A stretch of 8,896 bases of DNA, from NCBI GenBank assembly GCA_013139935.1, contig WSZX01000174.1, positions 1 to 8,896 on the forward strand. Direction: 5' to 3'. The position numbers and the translations under genes were made by a program. The notes under the pieces were generated by a model that was not told the origin of the DNA, searched no databases, and worked only from the letters and a program-made list of their open reading frames with translations. Below are positions 1-6,157 of the stretch, piece by piece; the stretch's first letter is position 1; the number at the start of each line of letters is the position of its first letter. This DNA is from Ardenticatenales bacterium. GTDB taxonomy: Bacteria > Chloroflexota > Anaerolineae > Promineifilales > UBA4811.

Positions 1-837
1 CGGAGCAGTGCGCCACCACAGCAGGCTCAACAACACCAGGGCCGCAGCACAGAACGCCAGCATCCGGCGAAAACGGGGTAAACTTGCGGCGGCTCTCTGG
101 ACAGCGCCGGGCACCTCGACCAACACAGCCAGCAGTTCTTCCTCGGCCACCTGTGCCTGACCCAACTCTATGAGCCGATCGGCCGCCCGCTCTAGCGGGG
201 ACAGGCGCAAGGCGGCCGAAATCTCATCATCCGCCAGCCCGGCCGACATTGCAGCATTCATCAGCGCAATCACGTCCCCGGATCGGAGCCGTCCTCCCTT
301 CTCGTCCTCTACTCCTGCCTCAAGCCGGGTCCCTTTCGGGGACAAGAGAGAAAGCTCTCTGTCGTGGCCCAGAAAGTGGCCGTCACCGGCCAGGAGCAGT
401 GGGGCAACTCTTTCAGAATCGCCCCCGCGACGCGACAGGAACGCAAGCCCGCGGCCCGCCTGCGCCAGGATACACCTGCCGCGGGCAATGACGGCGACCA
501 GTATCTCTGCTCCGATATCCCCAACCGCCTGGTATCTGTCCGCGCGCTCGTAGACGGCTAGATTGGCCGCCATCAGAGCTGAATGCAGGACATCACCCGG
601 GTCCTGGTCACCAGCGAGCACGAACTGATTGCGCAGTTCCTGAAAAGCCAATTGGCAGACCTCTCTGGCCGACCAGCCAGGGCCGAATCCCTCCACAAGC
701 GCAACCACAGTCACCACCGGGCCCAGTCCGCGCTGGCGGAAGCTGGTGACCATCGTTGCGGTGCTGGTCGCTTCATACTCTGGCGGCCGCCAGAGTCGGC
801 GCACGGAACTGAGGAAATCCTTGGTGATTGGGTGCAC
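1..837 (-). CDS. PP2C-like pseudophosphatase with membrane anchor (C-terminus cut by window edge)
   Basis: The minus-strand frame is open from 837 to base 1 (279 residues) and continues beyond the window. The order of elements matches PP2C Ser/Thr phosphatases, but the metal-binding residues are gone. The usual ADGxGG motif reads VEGFGPG (residues 48-54). The GST-type strand is IGAEILVAVI (108-117). The GDSRAY motif reads AGRGLAF (127-133). The SDG motif reads MNAAM (193-197). The DNxT motif before the last strand reads EEELLAVLVEV (232-242). Canonical enzymes need these Asp residues for two metal ions, so I infer a non-catalytic binding or regulatory protein. A hydrophobic helix at about 259-274 should anchor it, with the unseen C-terminus outside. 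GTG 837 is chosen because a strong promoter (875-902) lies just upstream; ATG 915 is in frame but would put that promoter inside the gene. It is divergent from the nucleotidylyltransferase/MurJ pair. The fold call is by eye. Confidence 0.7.
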   Translation of the reverse strand, partial: MHPITKDFLSSVRRLWRPPEYEATSTATMVTSFRQRGLGPVVTVVALVEGFGPGWSAREVCQLAFQELRNQFVLAGDQDPGDVLHSALMAANLAVYERADRYQAVGDIGAEILVAVIARGRCILAQAGRGLAFLSRRGGDSERVAPLLLAGDGHFLGHDRELSLLSPKGTRLEAGVEDEKGGRLRSGDVIALMNAAMSAGLADDEISAALRLSPLERAADRLIELGQAQVAEEELLAVLVEVPGAVQRAAASLPRFRRMLAFCAAALVLLSLLWWRTAP

Positions 838-874
838 TGCCTGATCCCGTTCCCTACCTCGACCAGTCGCGGGC

Positions 875-902
875 AGTATATCAGAAGCGCAGAGCCTGTC
901 AA
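875..902 (-). promoter_or_regulatory. Sigma70-type promoter for the PP2C-like gene
   Basis: On the minus strand TTGACA (902-897, a consensus -35) is followed after 16 bp by TATACT (880-875). Transcription should start near 868, giving a leader of about 30 nt before GTG 837. This is the main reason for preferring GTG 837 over ATG 915 as the start of the leftward gene. Confidence 0.6.
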
Positions 903-1006
903 TCAGCTTTGTCATCCGTTCGGGCGACGGTCCACCGTTGCAGACCGGCAGGAGCTGAGTGGCCGGCAGGCCGAGCACCAGCGCTACCAGCTTCCGGGAG
1001 GTCAGA

Positions 1007-1035
1007 TTGACCCCTCTTTCCGGCTATGCTACAAT
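1007..1035 (+). promoter_or_regulatory. Sigma70-type promoter with extended -10 for the rfaE2-murJ pair
   Basis: TTGACC (1007-1012) and TACAAT (1030-1035) are separated by 17 bp, and TGC directly precedes the -10 (1027-1029), which is the extended -10 TGn motif. Transcription should start near 1042, leaving a leader of about 52 nt before ATG 1094. It faces away from the promoter at 875-902, so the 256 bp between GTG 837 and ATG 1094 is a divergent control region. Confidence 0.65.
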
Positions 1036-1063
1036 CGCGATCAGTTGGGGTGGCCGTTCGATG

Positions 1064-1090
1064 CCCCCCCCTTTTTTCTGCTGGAGAAGG
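1064..1090 (+). promoter_or_regulatory. C8T6 tract and Shine-Dalgarno site of rfaE2
   Basis: The leader carries eight C (1064-1071) and six T (1072-1077), then GGAGAAGG (1083-1090), a good Shine-Dalgarno site ending 3 nt before ATG 1094, with its GGAG core better spaced. CCUUUUU from the tract can pair with GAGAAGG (five Watson-Crick and two G-U pairs) around a UCUG loop, which would hide the ribosome site. The ribosome site is clear; the hairpin is inference. Confidence 0.55.
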
Positions 1091-1093
1091 ATC

Positions 1094-1588
1094 ATGGGCA
1101 GAGTAGTAAGCCTGGACACAGCGGCCGCACACCGTCGCGAACTGCGGTCGGCCGGCAAGACCGTTGTGTTTACCAACGGTTTGTTCGATCTCCTTCATGC
1201 GGGCCACCTGGACTACCTGGAACGTGCCAGTGCACTGGGTGAAGTTCTCATCATCGGCTTGAACAGCGATGCCTCTGCCCGCGCCCTGAAAGGCCCGGAC
1301 CACCCAATCATGCCGCAGGAAGAGCGAGGAAAACTGCTCTCAGCGCTGAACATGGTGGATATGGTAGTTCTGTTCGATGCCACGACTGCCACCACCCTGC
1401 TCAACACGCTAGAGCCCGATGTCTATGTCAAGGGGGGGGATTATTCCCACAAGGAGTGGCCCGAAAAAGAAACGGCGTTGGCGATCGGATGCCGGATAGA
1501 GTTGCTCCCGTTCCTTGAGGGGTATTCAACTTCTCGCTTAATCGAAACGATTCTGGCACGTTTCTGCAGGAATGGCCCCAACGGCTAG
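1094..1588 (+). CDS. rfaE2: RfaE2/HldE-type sugar-phosphate nucleotidylyltransferase
   Basis: This 164-residue protein is a single cytidylyltransferase-like (HxGH nucleotidyltransferase) domain, about the size of stand-alone RfaE2. It shows TNGLFDLLHAGH with the nucleotide-binding HAGH at 35-38, GLNSDAS (55-61), VKGGDY (112-117) and EGYSTSRLI (142-150), matching the C-terminal half of E. coli HldE in order and spacing. HldE's domain transfers AMP from ATP to D-glycero-beta-D-manno-heptose 1-phosphate in the cytoplasm, giving ADP-heptose. The kinase half (HldE N-domain/HldA) is not in the window, so the real sugar substrate is open; a glycerol-3-phosphate or other sugar-phosphate enzyme of the same superfamily is possible. 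ATG 1094 is chosen for its strong ribosome site; the frame is open further upstream, but that stretch overlaps the promoter. The 3' end overlaps murJ by 17 bp, so co-translation is likely. Eight G lie inside the VKGGDY codons. Confidence 0.85.
   Translation: MGRVVSLDTAAAHRRELRSAGKTVVFTNGLFDLLHAGHLDYLERASALGEVLIIGLNSDASARALKGPDHPIMPQEERGKLLSALNMVDMVVLFDATTATTLLNTLEPDVYVKGGDYSHKEWPEKETALAIGCRIELLPFLEGYSTSRLIETILARFCRNGPNG
1432..1439 (+). repeat. G8 homopolymer inside rfaE2
   Basis: Eight consecutive G span the Lys-Gly-Gly-Asp codons of the conserved VKGGDY motif. A slip of one base would shift the frame and remove the STS-containing C-terminus. The tract may simply reflect codon choice for KGGD. 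Confidence 0.6.
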
Positions 1589-3161
1589 GAACATCTCTCC
1601 CGCCAACCCTGATACACAGCCCGTGATAGGGGTGGCAAAGGCAGCGGGCATCATCTCGCTGGGCAATGTCGCCAGCCGATTACTGGGACTAGCACGCGAG
1701 TTTGTCAAGGCTGATCTGTTCGGCGCCACGGGCCTGGTGAGCGCCTTTGAAGTGGCCAACATCGTCCCTACCATGATCTTTGACCTGCTGGTCGGGGGAA
1801 TGATCAGCTCCGCTCTGGTTCCAGTATTGAGCGATCTTTCAAGCGCAAAGAGAAATCGGGACGAGTTCTGGCAACTGATCAGCGGGCTGCTCAGCCTGGC
1901 GGCCGTCTGCCTCGCTGCCTTTGTTGTTCTGGCGGAACTGCTGGCGCCACAGATCACTTGGCTTTTCGGAGCTCGCAACTTTGACGATCCTGCTCTGTGG
2001 CCCATCGCCACCGACCTGCTGCGGGTGATGCTGCCGGCAGTGCTCTTTCTGAACCTCGCGGGCCTGCTCACCGGAGCACTGTACAGTCTCAAGCGCTTTA
2101 CGCTGCCGGCCTTGACGGCAGCAGCCTTCAATGCCTGCGTCGTCATGGCGGCGCTGCTCCGACCAGATCGGATCGACAGCCTGGCCTGGGGTGTGCTGGC
2201 AGGTTCCATCATCCAAGTCATGTTGCAGTTGCCAAGATTGGAACTCCGCCGACTCCGCTGGCGCTGGAACCCAAAGCACCCCTCCCTGGTCCGAATCATT
2301 CGCCTGTATATCCCGATTGTGCTAGGCGTAATGATAAGCCAAATAGCCATCGCCATCAGCTACAATCTGGCAACTCGAACCGGAGATGAGAGCGTCGCCA
2401 TTATGCGCTACGCCACAACGCTCATCCAGTTCCCACTGGGACTGATAGCGACGGCGGTATCAATCGCAATCCTTCCCACGCTCGCCCAGGAGGCAGCGGT
2501 ACCGAAGCTCTTCAAGACCACACTCGTCCAGGGGCTGAGATTGGTCATCGTCCTCACTATTCCGGCAACAGTAGGCCTGTTTGTGCTGGCGCGCCCGATC
2601 GTCACGCTCGCCTTTGAGCACGGCGATTTCCTACCAGCCGCATCAGAGCAAACGACCCTGGCGCTCCGGTATTACTTGCTGGGCCTACCATTTGCCGCAG
2701 TGGATCAACTGCTCATCTTTGCTTTCTACGCTCGCAAGAACACCCGCACGCCAGCGATGGTGGGCGTGTTCAGCGTGGGAATCTACCTGATTGTCGCGCT
2801 GGCTTTGCTCAAACCTATGGGGTTGTTCAGCCTGATGTTAAGCGATTCTATCAAACACATGATTCATGCCGGCGCAATGACAGCTTTGCTGATTGCTCAG
2901 ATAGGTAAAGCGAAAGGGGATATCCTTCTGACGATCGGCAAGGCGTCTCTGGCCTCGGCAATCATGGGCATGCTCGTGTGGATAGCCTCCAGCATCTTCC
3001 CGACACCTGGCGGGTTACTAGGCCGGCTCGTTGCGGTTGGCGCATGTGGTGGGATCGGGCTGATCACCTACACCCTGGTCATCAGCCGGCTTCAAGTCCC
3101 AGAGATGCGTTTATTGGCGGATTTCTTCCGGTCGAGGACCGGGCAGACTGGGCAGCAGTAG
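1572..3161 (+). CDS. murJ: MurJ/MviN-family lipid-linked precursor flippase
   Basis: The 529-residue protein is hydrophobic throughout and has the length and layout of MurJ (normally 14 membrane helices, MOP superfamily). MurJ flips lipid II across the inner membrane for peptidoglycan synthesis. Signatures are GNVASRLLGLARE (31-43), VANIVPTMIFDLLVGGM (61-77) followed by SSALVPVLSDL, and a central YATTLIQFPLG with SIAILPTLAQ, equivalent to the family's YAxxLxxxPxG and LPxL motifs. Aligned by eye with E. coli MurJ, several charged cavity residues are changed: Asp39 (TDAF) becomes Ser (VSAF), Arg270 becomes Thr and Glu273 becomes Gln. It may therefore be a lineage-specific subfamily, or may carry another undecaprenyl-linked glycan. 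ATG 1572 lies within the end of rfaE2 with AGGA directly against it, so the start probably relies on translational coupling; GTG 1623 is an in-frame alternative. Confidence 0.85.
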   Translation: MAPTARNISPANPDTQPVIGVAKAAGIISLGNVASRLLGLAREFVKADLFGATGLVSAFEVANIVPTMIFDLLVGGMISSALVPVLSDLSSAKRNRDEFWQLISGLLSLAAVCLAAFVVLAELLAPQITWLFGARNFDDPALWPIATDLLRVMLPAVLFLNLAGLLTGALYSLKRFTLPALTAAAFNACVVMAALLRPDRIDSLAWGVLAGSIIQVMLQLPRLELRRLRWRWNPKHPSLVRIIRLYIPIVLGVMISQIAIAISYNLATRTGDESVAIMRYATTLIQFPLGLIATAVSIAILPTLAQEAAVPKLFKTTLVQGLRLVIVLTIPATVGLFVLARPIVTLAFEHGDFLPAASEQTTLALRYYLLGLPFAAVDQLLIFAFYARKNTRTPAMVGVFSVGIYLIVALALLKPMGLFSLMLSDSIKHMIHAGAMTALLIAQIGKAKGDILLTIGKASLASAIMGMLVWIASSIFPTPGGLLGRLVAVGACGGIGLITYTLVISRLQVPEMRLLADFFRSRTGQTGQQ

Positions 3162-3171
3162 CCCGTGAGCC

Positions 3172-3200
3172 TTGCCTCATGGTCGGAGTACCTTTATAAT
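3172..3200 (+). promoter_or_regulatory. Promoter giving a probable leaderless methyltransferase mRNA
   Basis: TTGCCT (3172-3177) and a perfect TATAAT (3195-3200) are 17 bp apart. Only seven bases separate the -10 from ATG 3208, so transcription should begin at or next to the A of that ATG. There is no Shine-Dalgarno sequence, which fits a leaderless message. It sits just after murJ (stop at 3161), so this gene and those after it may form a separate transcription unit. Confidence 0.6.
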
Positions 3201-3207
3201 CATCAGC

Positions 3208-4032
3208 ATGACCAGTGCGCGATCAGCCAGTTCCGTGGTGCGGAGGCGGCAGCCTCTCTCATCGACGCTGTACGATGAGGAGTATTACCTGACCTCTTGT
3301 GAAGGATACCAGGAGTTCCTAGACGGGGAGGGAAGACAGCTGTCCCGCCGGCTCGCTGCTTCTTTTGCCATCGCCGAGGTCCGGCCAGGCATGAAGATAT
3401 TGGATATCGGAAGCGGCCGGGGCGAAATCGTGCGTCATTGCGCCCGGTTGGGTGCGGATGCCTACGGGCTAGACTACTCGGCCGTGGCTAATCGCCTGGC
3501 CGGGCAGTTGATTGGTGGCGAACCAGGAGCGGCAGGGCGGATGGGCATCATCCAGTCGGACGCCAAGGCAATCCCCTTCGCAAGCCGGCTTTTTGACCGC
3601 GTATTGATGTTCGATATCGTGGAGCACCTGTATCCGTGGGAGCTGCACCGGTCCTTGTTGGACGCACGACGAGTCCTCAGGGATGACGGCCGGCTGATTG
3701 TCCACACAGCCCCCAACCGCTGGTACGACCGATATGCCTATCCCCTGGTGCGTCTCTACCGCATGCTGACCGGTGACGGAGATAATTATCCCAGGAACCC
3801 ACGTGAACTCGTTCCTGTCAACCTCAGTGTCCACGTAAACGAACAGGATATCCTCAGCATGCGCCGGGCTCTTGACCACGCTGGTTTCTCAAGCAAGATC
3901 TGGCTGGACTCGCCAGTGCAGGATCGGGAGGAAGGTCCGATTGTGGCTGCCCTCCGTTCGGTCGCTTTCAATGCTCCTCCGTTGCGCTGGTTCTTTGAGC
4001 GCGAGGTCTTTGCTGTGGCAGCCAAGCGATAG
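3208..4032 (+). CDS. Class I SAM-dependent methyltransferase
   Basis: The 274-residue protein has a Rossmann-type methyltransferase core: motif I ILDIGSGRGE (64-73) for SAM binding, the acidic end of strand 2 in YGLDYS (86-91), a post-motif region SDAKAIPF (117-124), and FDIVEHL (135-141) before RRVLRDDGRLIVHTAPN (154-170), typical of the Methyltransf_11/UbiG-like group. The segment 171-215 (WYDRYAYPL, a Tyr/Arg/Pro-rich stretch) is probably a substrate lid, and the C-terminus resumes the fold. Methyl acceptor unknown; between a flippase and a sortase, a surface glycan or lipid-linked sugar is a reasonable guess only. ATG 3208 is chosen from the promoter at 3172-3200; TTG 3172 is in frame but overlaps the -35 box. 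No membrane segment or signal peptide is seen, so it should be cytoplasmic. Confidence 0.82.
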   Translation: MTSARSASSVVRRRQPLSSTLYDEEYYLTSCEGYQEFLDGEGRQLSRRLAASFAIAEVRPGMKILDIGSGRGEIVRHCARLGADAYGLDYSAVANRLAGQLIGGEPGAAGRMGIIQSDAKAIPFASRLFDRVLMFDIVEHLYPWELHRSLLDARRVLRDDGRLIVHTAPNRWYDRYAYPLVRLYRMLTGDGDNYPRNPRELVPVNLSVHVNEQDILSMRRALDHAGFSSKIWLDSPVQDREEGPIVAALRSVAFNAPPLRWFFEREVFAVAAKR

Positions 4033-4107
4033 CCATGGATTCCACAGGCTCGGTTTCTGCGGGAGCAGGGCGGGATAGATCTCCAGGTGCACGGTTCACT
4101 ACTTGAC

Positions 4108-5097
4108 ATGGCAAATAGACGCACGGTTGACCAACTGAGCACCGAGGAATTGGAGCAGATTGTCGCCATCCGAAAGCGGGAAAAGCGGCTTGAACGGCTG
4201 CGAAAGATGGAGGCCGACGGCCGGCTGGCGGGTGCCAGGCAGCGAGATTCCGTGGATCGGCCGTCGCTCGGGCGACCGCAGGTGAGGCCAGTCGGGGCCA
4301 CGACCCGGTACCACTCAACACGCGTGGAGAAAGAGAGATCGAGGCTGGCGGCCGCTCTGGCCAAGATCAGCCTACCGCGTGTGAACCTGCGCTGGGTCAG
4401 CAACCGCTTTCTCATCCTGGTGGAGATCGTCGCGGTTGCCGGATTGGCATGGATTCTCTGGGACACATGGCAAACCCGGCAGGAACTGAACCGGGAGGTG
4501 ACCCAGATTCACAAGGAGACCATTGAGGAGGCCTTCCCCACCCCCAGCCCGACCCCACTCATTGGCGTTGCTCTGCTCCCAGGCGGCCACACGTCGCCCC
4601 TTGCGGAGGGTGGTGCCCGACCAGGCGAGGCGGGTGGCATCCCAGCGCACCTGCTCCCGCGGGTGAACGCCTACAAACCCCCGCCGATTCCGACGCCTGG
4701 TCCAGAGCAGCCTCGCCGCCTTGTCATCCCAGCCATCGATGTAGACCACCCCATCGTCCCAGGGGATGATTGGGAACAGATGAAGAAAGGGATCGGGCAC
4801 CACATTGGGTCGGCCAATCCGGGCGAGGTAGGGAACGTAGTTCTCACCGCACACAATGACATCTATGGCGAGATCTTTCGGAAACTGGATGAACTCAAGG
4901 TGGGCGACGAGGTTACCGTATACACTTCATCCCGGCGGCATGTCTACACCATCCAGTCTCGCCGGATAGTAGAACCAACTGAAGCAACAGTGATGGCCCC
5001 CACTCGCGGTCCGACCATCACGCTGATCTCGTGCTATCCGTACCTGATAGATACACACAGAATCGTCGTAACAGGAACACTCAAGGAGGAGTTGTGA
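4108..5097 (+). CDS. Sortase with long cytoplasmic N-terminus (class D/E-like)
   Basis: The protein has 329 residues. Residues 1-100 are strongly charged and probably helical or coiled (VDQLSTEELEQI, then Arg/Lys-rich). One membrane helix lies at about 101-118, then a Pro-rich linker (about 143-200, including PTPSPTP), then the sortase barrel from RLVIPAIDVDHPIV (204-217). The catalytic triad is visible: His249 in LTAHND, Cys309 in LISCYPY, Arg318 in THRIVVTG. Sortases cut a C-terminal sorting signal and join the substrate to the wall or to another protein on the outer face of the membrane. The class is uncertain; the TLxTC-like active site and short C-terminus resemble D/E types. No LPXTG-like substrate is encoded here. 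ATG 4108 is preferred for the N-terminal pattern; GTG 4087 is in frame, and neither has a convincing ribosome site. The helix position about 100 residues in is unusual for a sortase. Confidence 0.88.
   Translation: MANRRTVDQLSTEELEQIVAIRKREKRLERLRKMEADGRLAGARQRDSVDRPSLGRPQVRPVGATTRYHSTRVEKERSRLAAALAKISLPRVNLRWVSNRFLILVEIVAVAGLAWILWDTWQTRQELNREVTQIHKETIEEAFPTPSPTPLIGVALLPGGHTSPLAEGGARPGEAGGIPAHLLPRVNAYKPPPIPTPGPEQPRRLVIPAIDVDHPIVPGDDWEQMKKGIGHHIGSANPGEVGNVVLTAHNDIYGEIFRKLDELKVGDEVTVYTSSRRHVYTIQSRRIVEPTEATVMAPTRGPTITLISCYPYLIDTHRIVVTGTLKEEL
5083..5090 (+). promoter_or_regulatory. Strong Shine-Dalgarno site for the small membrane protein
   Basis: AAGGAGGA lies within the last sortase codons, 8 nt before ATG 5099, the best ribosome site in the window. 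The sortase stop codon (5095-5097) falls between it and the start, so the two genes are tightly coupled and the small protein may be made in excess of the sortase. Confidence 0.8.
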
Positions 5098-5098
5098 T

Positions 5099-5350
5099 AT
5101 GGCACGAAAGGCGCGCCGCAGAAAACAGACGGTCTTGACTCAATCGCAATTGGTGGGCACCAAGCAAAGGGAGGCAGTAGCGGCCGCCGGCAAGGTAGTG
5201 GTCAAGGCCCGAACACCCGCGGCTATGCGAAGGGAGACGGTCAACTTTAGGGAAGAGTATCAGTATGTTATCGCAGATCTAAATCGGATCGGCCTTCTCG
5301 CCGCCGTTATGTTCGCCGTTCTGATCGCACTCAATCTGCTCTTGAAATAG
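5099..5350 (+). CDS. Small basic single-pass membrane protein, candidate sortase partner
   Basis: I do not recognise a named family. The 83-residue product starts with a very basic segment (MARKARRRKQ), continues as a charged, Ala- and Lys-rich stretch to about residue 60, and ends in a membrane helix (about 63-82, GLLAAVMFAVLIALNLL) with a final Lys. With positive charge on the N-terminal side, the topology should be N-in with a tail anchor. Only one base separates it from the sortase stop, and its ribosome site is inside the sortase gene, so co-expression is almost certain. It lacks an LPXTG-type motif and a signal peptide, so it does not look like a sortase substrate; an accessory or scaffold role is inference. 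Its last 20 bp overlap the convergent gene at 5331-6137. Confidence 0.8.
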   Translation: MARKARRRKQTVLTQSQLVGTKQREAVAAAGKVVVKARTPAAMRRETVNFREEYQYVIADLNRIGLLAAVMFAVLIALNLLLK

Positions 5351-6137
5351 AGACCACGGACCAGCGGGTCAGTCGACCAGCCATGCCATTGACGGCACAG
5401 GTCATGCCCCAGTGACAAAGCACGCCCAACCACAGGTTCCTGGTCAGGAGAAAGCCGATCGCTGTGAACCAGGCTACAGCAGCGAGGCGCACCCAGCCAT
5501 TGGCTAGAGAAGGCCAATGGCTGTCAAAGTAGAGCCCAGGATCCCCGGCCGCCTCCAGACCCGCCAACCCCAAGCCCAGGAAGACACCCCAGATCAGCTC
5601 GGTCTCGCCCAACCAGGCGACAGCCGCTGCACGATAAAAGCCCCAGTGCAACTGCAGAAAAATCGCGTCCCACAGGATCTCCCAGGCAGGCAGCCGGTGG
5701 TGGAGGTAGAATATTGCCTCTCCCTCAAGCCGGCGCGCCAGTTCCCACCAGCTTCCGACCAGCAGGGCTACACCCGCTGCCCCACACAGCAGCACCCATC
5801 CAAGTCCACCGAGCCAGCCGGCCTCGCTCCATCCGAGAACCCCGGCCGGTTCCGGTCCGACGAGCCCCATTGAGCGCCCGGTGAGCAAGCGGCGCTGCAC
5901 CAGGAGACCATAGGGAATCACCACGTAGAATAGCAGACGAAGGAGTTGCCAGGCCAACCGCCGGAACCGCCACCCGTCCAGCCAGCGAATGTTCTCCCCC
6001 AGAAAGCCGGTCTCCCATTTGCGCAGACGCCAGGCAAGCTGTGCAAAAAGCAGGTACAGACCAATCGAAAGCGCTACCCACAGCGCCAGTTCTCGACCAG
6101 GCCCCAGTTGGTCCAGCCGCAGAAGGTACTGGCGCAC
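5331..6137 (-). CDS. Polytopic membrane protein, weakly CPBP/CAAX-protease-like
   Basis: This 268-residue protein has about six to seven hydrophobic segments (near 18-36, 64-81, 107-130, 172-196, 216-247). The stretch LTRNLWLGVLCHWGMT (231-246) resembles the late His motif of CPBP (Abi/CAAX) intramembrane proteases, and LQLHWGFYR (161-169) sits where the family's EExxxR motif would be. The paired glutamates are absent, so proteolytic activity is doubtful; it may be a degenerate member or an unrelated membrane protein. It starts with GTG, 20 bases after the histidine kinase stop, with AGG about 9 nt upstream, so it is probably the second gene of that operon and could act with the kinase. Its stop lies inside the oppositely oriented small gene (20 bp tail-to-tail overlap), and no terminator is visible between them. 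Confidence 0.72.
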   Translation of the reverse strand: MRQYLLRLDQLGPGRELALWVALSIGLYLLFAQLAWRLRKWETGFLGENIRWLDGWRFRRLAWQLLRLLFYVVIPYGLLVQRRLLTGRSMGLVGPEPAGVLGWSEAGWLGGLGWVLLCGAAGVALLVGSWWELARRLEGEAIFYLHHRLPAWEILWDAIFLQLHWGFYRAAAVAWLGETELIWGVFLGLGLAGLEAAGDPGLYFDSHWPSLANGWVRLAAVAWFTAIGFLLTRNLWLGVLCHWGMTCAVNGMAGRLTRWSVVSISRAD

Positions 6138-6157
6138 GGGTTGCTACCTGCCAGGTA

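Noticed and set aside
170..553. Rightward open frames across 170-1242
   Set aside because: They lie opposite the PP2C-like gene, whose minus-strand frame has family-like motifs, a membrane helix and a strong promoter; the plus frames give low-complexity Ser/Arg/Pro products with no motif.
959..1093. N-terminal extension of the nucleotidylyltransferase to ATG 959
   Set aside because: The extension covers the promoter (1007-1035) and the C8T6 tract, while ATG 1094 has a clear ribosome site and gives the normal family length.
1538..2356. 272-residue minus-strand open frame opposite murJ
   Set aside because: Arg/Ser-rich shadow of a well-recognised MurJ gene; no motif or ribosome site supports it.
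4103..4108. TTGACA directly before the sortase ATG as a -35 box
   Set aside because: TTGACA reaches into the ATG and no -10 box stands 16-18 bp downstream; chance match.
3786..4466. 226-residue minus-strand open frame between methyltransferase and sortase
   Set aside because: It overlaps both recognised genes on the other strand and has a biased Arg/Ser composition typical of antisense frames in GC-rich DNA.
5351..5400. Possible bidirectional terminator after the small membrane protein
   Set aside because: Only a 4-bp GACC/GGTC stem is visible and no T-run follows on either strand.
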